From contig JAPUGN010000150.1 of the NCBI GenBank assembly GCA_027298165.1, positions 1 through 13,408 of the forward strand: a stretch of 13,408 nucleotides of DNA. Direction: 5' to 3'. The stretch is from Nitrospinota bacterium. Its GTDB lineage: Bacteria; Nitrospinota; Nitrospinia; Nitrospinales; Nitrospinaceae. Positions 1 through 5,788 of this stretch are shown piece after piece. The position numbers and the translations under genes are program-made. Within the stretch, counting starts at the first letter, position 1; the number at the start of each line of letters is the position of its first letter. A model generated the notes under the pieces. It was given only the letters and a program-made list of their open reading frames with translations. It was not told the origin of the DNA and did not search any database.

Positions 1-16
1 TAGAGGAGTTGAAAAT

Positions 17-607
17 ATGGCGACATTAGTTGCAAATCCTGCCCCTGACTTCAAGGCGCAGGCGGTGATGCCCGACGGAAGCTTCAAGGAAATCCAGCTT
101 TCCAGCTACAAGGGTAAAAAATACGTGATTCTGTTCTTTTATCCACTGGACTTTACGTTTGTCTGCCCGACGGAGATCATCGCGTTCAGCAATCAAATTG
201 AGGATTTTAATAAACGCAACACGGAAGTGCTCGGGGTTTCCATCGACAGTCATTTTTCCCACCTGGCCTGGCGCAATACGGACCGCAAAAAAGGCGGGCT
301 GGGGCAGATCGATTATCCTTTGGTAGCCGATTTGGATAAAAAAATCAGCGCGGATTACGGTGTGCTGGCCGAAGGGGGAATCGCCTTTCGCGGGTTGTTC
401 CTGATCGACAAGGACGGTATCGTCCAGCATGCGTTGGTCAACAACCTGCCGCTGGGCCGCAACATCAATGAAGCGATCCGTATGGTGGATGCGCTTCAAC
501 ACCATGAGCAAAACGGGGAAGTCTGCCCGGCCAACTGGAACAAAGGCGAGGACGCCATGAAGCCGGGGCCGAAGGAATCCCAGGAGTATTTCTCGAAACA
601 CAATTAG
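17..607 (+). CDS. Typical 2-Cys peroxiredoxin (AhpC/Prx1 subfamily)
   Basis: This thiol peroxidase of 196 residues reduces hydrogen peroxide, organic hydroperoxides and probably peroxynitrite in the cytosol, normally recycled by thioredoxin or AhpF-type reductases. The peroxidatic Cys is C50 in the context DFTFVCPTE. The conserved active-site Arg is R125 (AFRGLF). The resolving Cys is C170 in GEVCPANW. The length is standard for the family. The ATG at 17 follows a GAGGAG Shine-Dalgarno at 3-8. It carries a GGLG motif (residues 93-96) and a C-terminal YF (191-192), the pair that in eukaryotic Prx1-type enzymes makes the enzyme prone to overoxidation. No reductase gene is adjacent. A terminator follows at 730-762, so it is probably the last gene of its transcript. 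The family assignment is very secure; the reductant partner is inferred. Confidence 0.96.
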   Translation: MATLVANPAPDFKAQAVMPDGSFKEIQLSSYKGKKYVILFFYPLDFTFVCPTEIIAFSNQIEDFNKRNTEVLGVSIDSHFSHLAWRNTDRKKGGLGQIDYPLVADLDKKISADYGVLAEGGIAFRGLFLIDKDGIVQHALVNNLPLGRNINEAIRMVDALQHHEQNGEVCPANWNKGEDAMKPGPKESQEYFSKHN

Positions 608-623
608 CCCGCCCGGCGGTGCA

Positions 624-657
624 CCGGCCAGCGTGACGCTGGACCCAGCTTGGCCGG
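624..657 (+). other. Intergenic inverted repeat with two alternative folds
   Basis: Directly after the peroxiredoxin stop, CCGGCCA (624-630) can pair perfectly with TGGCCGG (651-657). Alternatively CCAGCG (628-633) can pair with CGCTGG (637-642) around a 3-nt loop. The two pairings share bases and exclude each other. No T-run follows, so this is not a standard intrinsic terminator. It may stabilise the 3' end of the peroxiredoxin mRNA. The function is inferred only. Confidence 0.35.
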
Positions 658-729
658 GGCCTTGTGGAGAAATGTGAGGGATACTTTCGCCAGCCAAGGT
701 TTTAAATTTACCCGCAGCGGTTTGCCGCC

Positions 730-762
730 AGGCGGAGACTCTCCGGGTCTCCGCCTTTTTTT
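730..762 (+). terminator. Intrinsic terminator between the peroxiredoxin gene and surE
   Basis: A perfect 10-bp GC-rich stem (730-739 with 747-756) with a 7-nt loop is followed by seven T residues (756-762). This is a textbook intrinsic terminator for transcription arriving from the peroxiredoxin gene. Its T-run ends three bases before the surE ATG at 766, which is unusually close and leaves surE without a ribosome binding site. Confidence 0.85.
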
Positions 763-765
763 CTT

Positions 766-1521
766 ATGATTCTTTTAACTAATGATGACGGATTTTATGC
801 CCCAGGCATCCAGGCCCTGCGCACAGGCCTGGCGCCTTTGACCGAGGTCCTGTTGGTGGCACCCGAATCCGAGCAGAGTGCCGTCGGGCATGCCATCACG
901 TTGTCCAATCCCCTGAAGGTCCGCAAAGTGGAGGAGGAGGGGCAATTGATCGGTTATGCGGTCAACGGCACGCCCGCCGATTGCGTCAAGATCGCCGTGA
1001 CCGAACTGCTCGATACGCCTCCCGAGATGGTGATCTCCGGGATCAACCAGGGCGGTAACCTGGGCACCTGCGCCATTTATTCGGGGACGGTGTCGGCGGC
1101 GACCGAAGCGGCCATTATGGGCCTGCCCGCTATTGCGGTTTCCCTCAATTCGTGGGAATCACAAGATTTTTCTGCGGCGGTCGAGTTTGTGAAGGTGCTG
1201 TATCCCATGGTGATTGCTAAAGGGTTGCCCCAAGGGGTTTCGTTGAACGTCAACGTGCCCGCCGTTCCCCGGGACCGGATCAAGGGCGTGGTGGTGACGC
1301 GGCAGGGGAAATCGCGCGTCATCGAAACTTTCGACAAGCGGGTGAACCCGCGCAACGAAACCTATTACTGGCTGGCGGGGGAAATGAAATTCGACGAGGT
1401 GGAAAAAGGAACCGACTGCGAAATGGTGGAGGAAGGCTATATTTCCGTGACCCCCATCCATTTCGATCTCACCCATTTCCAGGCTCTGGAAACCCTTAAA
1501 GAGTGGAACCTCGATTTTTAG
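766..1521 (+). CDS. surE: 5'/3'-nucleotidase SurE (survival protein E)
   Basis: SurE is a metal-dependent phosphatase that removes phosphate from 5'- and 3'-nucleoside monophosphates and, in some species, short polyphosphate; it is linked to stationary-phase and stress survival. The N-terminal NDDG motif (residues 6-9) and D7, D8, S38 (PESEQSAVG) and N94 (SGINQGGN) match the metal-binding positions of the family. The stretch around residues 96-125 (GGNLGTCAIYSGTV, then AATEAAIMG) is the usual conserved core. The 251 residues are a normal length. The start is fixed by the family N-terminus (M-x-LLTNDDG). No Shine-Dalgarno is visible, because the bases before the ATG are the T-run of a terminator. 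It converges on pnp, with terminator 1524-1560 between them. Here it is not beside pcm or nlpD, its frequent partners elsewhere. Confidence 0.96.
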   Translation: MILLTNDDGFYAPGIQALRTGLAPLTEVLLVAPESEQSAVGHAITLSNPLKVRKVEEEGQLIGYAVNGTPADCVKIAVTELLDTPPEMVISGINQGGNLGTCAIYSGTVSAATEAAIMGLPAIAVSLNSWESQDFSAAVEFVKVLYPMVIAKGLPQGVSLNVNVPAVPRDRIKGVVVTRQGKSRVIETFDKRVNPRNETYYWLAGEMKFDEVEKGTDCEMVEEGYISVTPIHFDLTHFQALETLKEWNLDF

Positions 1522-1523
1522 TG

Positions 1524-1560
1524 AAAAAAAGCGGATGGCCGGAAATTCCGGCGCATCCGC
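1524..1560 (-). terminator. Intrinsic terminator closing the rimP-pnp block
   Basis: Read on the minus strand, the outer stem GCGGATG/CATCCGC (1554-1560 with 1531-1537) continues into an inner stem (1538-1544 with 1546-1552) with one bulged base. It is followed by seven T residues (complement of the A-run 1524-1530). It lies about 20 nt past the pnp stop codon. On the plus strand no T-run follows the stem, so it should act mainly on the pnp transcript and only weakly, if at all, on surE. Confidence 0.85.
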
Positions 1561-1581
1561 TGATGGTTTGCTTCTTGTGTG

Positions 1582-3690
1582 TTAGTGCGTGGCGGCCGCG
1601 GCAGCTTCTTCGCGCATCGCCTCTTTGCGGCTCAGCTTGACTTTGCCGTTGCGGTCCACGTCGATCACCTTGACCGTAATCTCGTCGCCTTCCTGGATCT
1701 CGTCGCTCACTTTCTGGATGCGGCGATCGCAGATTTGCGAGATATGGACGAGGCCATCGGTACCCGGTAGAATTTCGACAAAGGCCCCGAAATCCATGAT
1801 CTTCTTGACCTTGCCCATATAAATCTTACCGATTTCCACATCCTGCGTCAGATCCTTAATGATCTGAATGGCCTTGGTGGACGCTTCCTGGTCGTGCGAA
1901 GCGATGTTGACTGTCCCGTCGTCGTTGATATCGATGCTGACTCCGGTGCGGTCGATAATGTCCCGAATCACTTTGCCGCCTGGTCCGATGACGTCGCGAA
2001 TCTTGTCGACCGGCACCTTGATGGTGGTGATACGGGGTGCGTATTTGGACATCTCGGGGCGGGAAGTTTCCAGCGTCTTGGCCATTTCATCCAGGATGTG
2101 CATTCGGCCTTCCTTGGCCTGAGCCAGTGCGGTTTCCATCAACTCGTGGGTTAATCCCGCGATTTTGATATCCATCTGCAGAGCGGTGATACCGTTGCGC
2201 GTACCGGCTACTTTGAAGTCCATGTCGCCCAGGTGGTCTTCCGTGCCCAGAATATCGGACAGGATGGCCACTCGGTCATCCTCCTTGATCAGTCCCATGG
2301 CGATGCCCGCGACTGGGGCCTTGATGGGCACCCCGGCGTCCATCAGCGACAGGGAACCGCCGCATACGGAAGCCATGGAGGAGGAGCCATTGGACTCCAG
2401 AATGTCGGACACAATACGGATGGTATAGGGAAACGTTTCCTTGTCGGGAAGAATCGGGGTGAGGGCGCGTTCGGCCAATATACCGTGACCGATTTCCCTT
2501 CGTCCGGGACCCGACAGGAATTTTACTTCGCCGGTACAAAAGGCCGGGAAGTTGTAATGCAGCAAGAAGGACTTGGTCCCTTTGAATTCCAGGTTGTCCA
2601 TCCGCTGTTCGTCCGAGCTGGTTCCCAGCGTGGTGGTGACCAATGCCTGGGTTTCGCCGCGAGTGAAGACGGAGGACCCGTGAACGCGGGGCAGGTAACC
2701 GACCTGGCAGGTGATTTTACGGATCTCGTTGAGGTTTCGCCCGTCGATCCGTTTTTTCTCGTCCAGGATCATACTGCGCATGGCTTTTTTCTCGACGTCA
2801 TGAAATATTTCTTTCAACGTCCCTTGCAGGTCTTCATCGGCATCGGGGTTGAATTGAGTGGTCATGGCCTCCTTGACTTGGTCCGTTGCGTCGCTCCGCT
2901 CCTGCTTGCCGGCGATGCGCATGGCATCGGCCAGGCCCGGCTGGATCAATTGGGTCACTTTGCTGACTAAATCGCCGTCGATTTCTTCCGCTGCGATGAC
3001 GGTTTTTTCCTTACCCATCAGCTCACGGAGCTTGATCTGACCTTCCACGATTTTTTTGACGTACCCGTGCCCGAACTCCAGCGCGTTCATCATGACTTCT
3101 TCGCTGAGCTCCCGGGCGCCGGCTTCCACCATGACAATGGCATCGGCGGTGCCGGCCATCACCAGACTGAGGTCGCTGGCTTGGGTCTCTTCGTAGGTTG
3201 GGTTGATGATAAAGGCGCCGTCTTTTCGTCCCACGCGCACCCCGGCAACCGGGTTTTCAAATGGGATGTCGGACACCAACAGGGCCGCGGAAGCGCCGGA
3301 GATGGCGTTCACGTCGGGGGAGTTTTCCTGATCGTGGGAAACTACGAAACAGACAATCTGGGTTTCGTTCCGGAAATCCTTGGGAAACATGGGCCGGATG
3401 GGCCGGTCGATCAACCGGCAGGTCAGCGTTTCCAGATCGCCGGGTCGGGCTTCCCGTTTCAGATAACCGCCGGGGATCCGCCCTGCGGCATAGGTTTTTT
3501 CACGATAATCTACCGTGAGGGGAAAAAAATCAATCCCTTCTCGTGTACTTTTCGCCATGGTGGCTGAAACCAGCACCATGGAATCGCCATATCGCACGAC
3601 GACGCATCCGTTGGCTTGCTTGGCCAACCAGCCCGACTCGAGCGAAAGGGTTTTTCCATCTAGGTCTATCTCTACTATGTGTTGCTGCAT
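1582..3690 (-). CDS. pnp: Polyribonucleotide nucleotidyltransferase (PNPase)
   Basis: PNPase is a trimeric phosphorolytic 3'-5' exoribonuclease that degrades mRNA and can add heteropolymeric tails, often within the RNA degradosome. The 702 residues show the full domain order: first RNase PH-like domain (about 1-225), alpha-helical linker (about 240-310), second RNase PH domain (about 315-545), KH domain (about 555-610, GPGG at 569-572) and S1 domain (about 620-690). Catalytic and phosphate-binding segments are visible, including SGPGRREIGHG (393-403), NGSSSM (434-439) and the acidic cluster GTEDHLGDMDF (482-492). The ATG at 3690 follows GGAG at 3699-3702 with 8-nt spacing. It lies downstream of rpsO, the classical rpsO-pnp pairing, and is the last gene before the terminator. 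The alanine-rich C-terminal tail after the S1 domain is short, so an extended partner-binding tail is absent. Confidence 0.98.
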   Translation of the reverse strand: MQQHIVEIDLDGKTLSLESGWLAKQANGCVVVRYGDSMVLVSATMAKSTREGIDFFPLTVDYREKTYAAGRIPGGYLKREARPGDLETLTCRLIDRPIRPMFPKDFRNETQIVCFVVSHDQENSPDVNAISGASAALLVSDIPFENPVAGVRVGRKDGAFIINPTYEETQASDLSLVMAGTADAIVMVEAGARELSEEVMMNALEFGHGYVKKIVEGQIKLRELMGKEKTVIAAEEIDGDLVSKVTQLIQPGLADAMRIAGKQERSDATDQVKEAMTTQFNPDADEDLQGTLKEIFHDVEKKAMRSMILDEKKRIDGRNLNEIRKITCQVGYLPRVHGSSVFTRGETQALVTTTLGTSSDEQRMDNLEFKGTKSFLLHYNFPAFCTGEVKFLSGPGRREIGHGILAERALTPILPDKETFPYTIRIVSDILESNGSSSMASVCGGSLSLMDAGVPIKAPVAGIAMGLIKEDDRVAILSDILGTEDHLGDMDFKVAGTRNGITALQMDIKIAGLTHELMETALAQAKEGRMHILDEMAKTLETSRPEMSKYAPRITTIKVPVDKIRDVIGPGGKVIRDIIDRTGVSIDINDDGTVNIASHDQEASTKAIQIIKDLTQDVEIGKIYMGKVKKIMDFGAFVEILPGTDGLVHISQICDRRIQKVSDEIQEGDEITVKVIDVDRNGKVKLSRKEAMREEAAAAATH

Positions 3691-3712
3691 TAAACGTTCT
3701 CCAATTTTCTTG

Positions 3713-3728
3713 ATCCTATAGGCAGGAT
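3713..3728 (-). other. Short hairpin in the rpsO-pnp spacer
   Basis: The 44-nt spacer between rpsO and pnp contains a 5-bp stem (ATCCT/AGGAT) with a 6-nt loop. In enterobacteria a longer hairpin at this junction is cut by RNase III to start PNPase autoregulation. The one here is much shorter, so a comparable role is only a possibility. Confidence 0.25.
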
Positions 3729-3734
3729 TCTAAT

Positions 3735-4004
3735 TTATCGACGGATGCCCAATTCTTTGATGATGGTCTGATACCGTTGGGCATCCTCTCTTTTGAGGTG
3801 GTCCAGAAGTTTCCGCCTTCTGTTGACGATTCGAATAAGGCCACGGCGGGAATGATGGTCCTTGCCGTGGATTTGGAAATGGTCGTTCAAATAGTTCAAC
3901 CGATCGGTCAACAGCGCGATCTGGACCTCTGAGGATCCGGTATCGTTTTCATTGATTTGAAACTTGGTGATAATACTCGTTTTACCTTCTTTGGTTGTAG
4001 TCAT
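3735..4004 (-). CDS. rpsO: 30S ribosomal protein S15
   Basis: S15 is a primary binding protein of the central domain of 16S rRNA and supports 30S assembly and subunit bridging. The 89-residue product is the standard length. It shows the conserved DTGSSEVQIALLT segment (residues 21-33), the HGKDHHSRRGL segment (47-57) and the basic C-terminal half ending in RR. The ATG at 4004 is chosen because family members begin there and an AGGAGG Shine-Dalgarno lies just upstream (plus-strand complement 4013-4018). A longer in-frame reading to 4127 runs through the structured leader and is not credible as coding. The Shine-Dalgarno sits in the 3' arm of a hairpin followed by a U6 tract, suggesting translational or transcriptional control of this gene. 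Confidence 0.97.
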   Translation of the reverse strand: MTTTKEGKTSIITKFQINENDTGSSEVQIALLTDRLNYLNDHFQIHGKDHHSRRGLIRIVNRRRKLLDHLKREDAQRYQTIIKELGIRR

Positions 4005-4005
4005 G

Positions 4006-4040
4006 AAAAAAGCCTCCTGTTGGGTACTGGAATGGGAGGC
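4006..4040 (-). promoter_or_regulatory. SD-sequestering, terminator-like hairpin before the rpsO ATG
   Basis: On the minus strand GCCTCC (4040-4035) pairs perfectly with GGAGGC (4017-4012) across a 17-nt loop. Six T residues (4011-4006) and then CATG follow. The 3' arm contains most of the rpsO Shine-Dalgarno. When formed, the hairpin would hide the ribosome binding site and could also act as a weak intrinsic terminator. Pairing and T-run are seen directly; regulation is inferred. Confidence 0.55.
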
Positions 4041-4048
4041 AGGTTGTT

Positions 4049-4124
4049 GAATGTTTTCGTAGACACAATTCCCCGAAGGTATGGGGCAGGGGCCGCCGAG
4101 GGAATTATCCCTGCGAAAACATTC
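4049..4124 (-). promoter_or_regulatory. Structured rpsO leader, candidate S15 autoregulatory element
   Basis: A perfect 11-bp inverted repeat (GAATGTTTTCG at 4124-4114, read on the minus strand, with its complement at 4059-4049) encloses two further hairpins. One is AGGGA/TCCCT with a 4-nt loop (4099-4112) and the other CCCC/GGGG with an 8-nt loop (4071-4086). Together they form a three-way-junction-like shape. S15 binds a three-way junction in 16S rRNA, and rpsO leaders in several phyla fold into mimics of that site. The position, directly upstream of the hairpin that hides the rpsO Shine-Dalgarno, fits autoregulation. No binding evidence is available. Confidence 0.5.
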
Positions 4125-4149
4125 CAACCGGAACAGCTCTCATTCCTCA

Positions 4150-4177
4150 AATATAGATATAATTTCATTTAAATTAA
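4150..4177 (-). promoter_or_regulatory. Possible promoter for rpsO-pnp
   Basis: In the AT-rich stretch at the truB stop codon, the minus strand reads TTAATT (4177-4172), 16 nt, then TATATT (4155-4150), a weak sigma70-like pair. Transcription would start near 4143, just ahead of the structured rpsO leader. An internal promoter for rpsO-pnp is common in other bacteria, but the -35 match is poor. Confidence 0.35.
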
Positions 4178-5098
4178 CACTCGTTTCAGTTTAAACGCGA
4201 TTTCACCTGGGTCCAGTTGTTGAAACCCAACCTCATCCACCACCGGGTCTACGATGGCGACGATGCGACCCTCTTCTCCTGTAACGCGGAGGTTCATTCC
4301 GGGCCTGAAATGATCGGGGAGGGTCCGCACGGCAACTTTGGTTAATGGCGTGCCGTGTGCCAGGGAGGGGATGTGATTCGGGTGGACCTCAATCACCGGC
4401 AGGAAATCCAGGACGGCCTCCGTCCCCAGCAGTTTTTCAGTCAGTGTTCCGTTGCTCTGGGCATCGCTCAATTCTTCAAGGGTCAGCGATGACTCGATAT
4501 CGAATTGGCCGACTTGTTCCCGGACCAGCTGGGACATGTGCGCTCCGCAACCCAGGATCTGGCCGATATCATGGCACAGGGTGCGGACATAAGTCCCCGC
4601 AGAGCACTTTACCCTGAAGGTAACCTCATTTCCCTCTTTATTAAGGAAATCGATGGAATAAATCCGTAGAGTCACCGATTTTCTCTCGACAGTAATACCA
4701 TTTCTCGCCAGTTTGTAAAGGGGGACCCCGTTTTTTTTCTTGGCGGAGTACATGGGCGGAACCTGCTGCACCTCGCCCTGAAAACCGGCCAGCACCTTTC
4801 GCACCTGCTGTTCGGTGATGGCGGTGGCGTCCCCGGTGGCGGTCACCTGTCCGGTGGCGTCCTGCGTATCGGTAGCGATTCCAAGGGTCAGGGTCCCCCG
4901 GTAGACCTTGGGAAGGCTGACCAGAAACTGGATCAGGCGTGTGGACCGGTCGAGGCAGACCGGGAGCACGCCCTCGGCTTTGGGGTCCAGGGTGCCAATG
5001 TGGCCCGCTTTTTTGACTTTGAGTGCCCGTTTAACGGATTGCACCATAAAAAAGGAGGACGGCCCCACGGGTTTGTATAAATTGACGATATTATTCAT
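4169..5098 (-). CDS. truB: tRNA pseudouridine(55) synthase TruB
   Basis: TruB converts U55 in the T-loop of tRNA to pseudouridine and also acts as a tRNA folding chaperone. The catalytic Asp is D38 in GHIGTLDPKAEG. The N-terminal NLYKPVGPSS, the substrate-binding KVYRGTLTLG (about 64-73) and SAGTYVRTLCHDIG (about 166-179) are all typical. A C-terminal PUA-like region follows from about 245. The start at 5098 gives 309 residues and the canonical N-terminus MNNIVNLYKPVG; the frame stays open 18 codons further upstream, inside rbfA, but that extension is not family-like. The ATG overlaps the rbfA stop by 8 nt and has no clear Shine-Dalgarno, pointing to translational coupling. Next downstream is the rpsO leader. 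Confidence 0.95.
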   Translation of the reverse strand: MNNIVNLYKPVGPSSFFMVQSVKRALKVKKAGHIGTLDPKAEGVLPVCLDRSTRLIQFLVSLPKVYRGTLTLGIATDTQDATGQVTATGDATAITEQQVRKVLAGFQGEVQQVPPMYSAKKKNGVPLYKLARNGITVERKSVTLRIYSIDFLNKEGNEVTFRVKCSAGTYVRTLCHDIGQILGCGAHMSQLVREQVGQFDIESSLTLEELSDAQSNGTLTEKLLGTEAVLDFLPVIEVHPNHIPSLAHGTPLTKVAVRTLPDHFRPGMNLRVTGEEGRIVAIVDPVVDEVGFQQLDPGEIAFKLKRVLI

Positions 5099-5438
5099 GG
5101 TGGAAGTTACTGATGATTTTGGTGATTTTTTCGACATGGTCCGCGGTTTCATCCAGCCGGAAATGCAGTTCCGGGACGAATTTTATATGCAGATTTTTGC
5201 CGAGGCAACTCCGGATGTAGCCTTTGGCGCTGTCCAGGCCTTCGATGGAGTCTTCTCTCTCCTGTGCGCTGCCCAGAATACTGACATGCACTTTGGCATG
5301 CTTGAGGTTGTCGCTCAGCTCGACCCCGGTGACGGTCGCGAACCCGATGCGCGGGTCCTTCAACCCGTGTTGAATGAGCTTCGAGATTTCCTCGAGGAGC
5401 AGTTCCTGGACTCGTTGTGATCGTTTAAATCGAAACAT
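5091..5438 (-). CDS. rbfA: Ribosome-binding factor A
   Basis: RbfA is a small KH-fold protein that binds the immature 30S subunit near helix 1 of 16S rRNA and helps late maturation, notably during cold stress. The 115-residue product starts with the typical RSQRVQELLLEEISKLI helix. It contains the KH-like KDPRIGFATVTGVELS segment (about 27-42) and the VPELHFRLDET motif (about 88-98). The ATG at 5438 has only a distant AAGGA (5454-5458) upstream, within the end of the DUF503 gene, so coupling with that gene is likely. Its stop overlaps the truB start. The length is normal for the family. Confidence 0.95.
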   Translation of the reverse strand: MFRFKRSQRVQELLLEEISKLIQHGLKDPRIGFATVTGVELSDNLKHAKVHVSILGSAQEREDSIEGLDSAKGYIRSCLGKNLHIKFVPELHFRLDETADHVEKITKIISNFHHE

Positions 5439-5456
5439 GATTTTCTATGTGATTCC

Positions 5457-5762
5457 TTAATCCTTATAGCGGTTGTGGACCTCGATGATTTCCATCTGGC
5501 AGTCGGTCATTTCCGCCAAGTGCATGTTGTCGATGAAGTTCACCACCTGTTTGAGCAGACCGTCCAGATACTGGGCGTCGGCACTCACTGCGGAGATTCC
5601 CAGATGAATATTCTGCCAGACATCCTGATCGCCGACTTCCGCCACGGAAACGTTGAATTTGTTCTTCAGGCGGTCTTTGATGGCGCGGATAACCTTGCGC
5701 TTGCCCTTCAGGGAATCGTTCCCATGCAGAAATAACCTCAGTGAACCATAGCCGATTTTCAT
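5457..5762 (-). CDS. DUF503 family protein (YlxP-like)
   Basis: This 101-residue protein belongs to the small DUF503 family, usually encoded between infB and rbfA, exactly as here; its molecular role is not firmly known, though the context suggests translation or ribosome assembly. The N-terminal MKIGYGSLRLFLHG and the SLKGKRKVIRAIKDRL helix, followed by NKFNVSVAEV, are characteristic. The ATG at 5762 is chosen because it gives the family N-terminus and has GAGGAA (5768-5773) 5 nt upstream. A second in-frame ATG at 5792 overlaps the infB stop as ATGA and would add ten residues (MIDVGTRGTD). It lies 18 nt upstream of rbfA. Confidence 0.88.
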   Translation of the reverse strand: MKIGYGSLRLFLHGNDSLKGKRKVIRAIKDRLKNKFNVSVAEVGDQDVWQNIHLGISAVSADAQYLDGLLKQVVNFIDNMHLAEMTDCQMEIIEVHNRYKD

Positions 5763-5788
5763 ATCGGTTCCTCGGGTCCCGACATCGA

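Noticed and set aside
26..697. Long open frame of 223 codons antisense to the peroxiredoxin gene
   Set aside because: It mirrors a clearly real gene with invariant catalytic residues, its own translation resembles no known family, and it has no credible ribosome site.
2233..3567. Plus-strand frames of 245 and 166 codons opposite pnp
   Set aside because: Antisense to a full-length PNPase with all domains; no recognisable domain of their own.
4005..4127. N-terminal extension of S15 to 130 residues
   Set aside because: The extension lies in the structured leader, is not S15-like, and the 89-residue form has a perfect Shine-Dalgarno and standard length.
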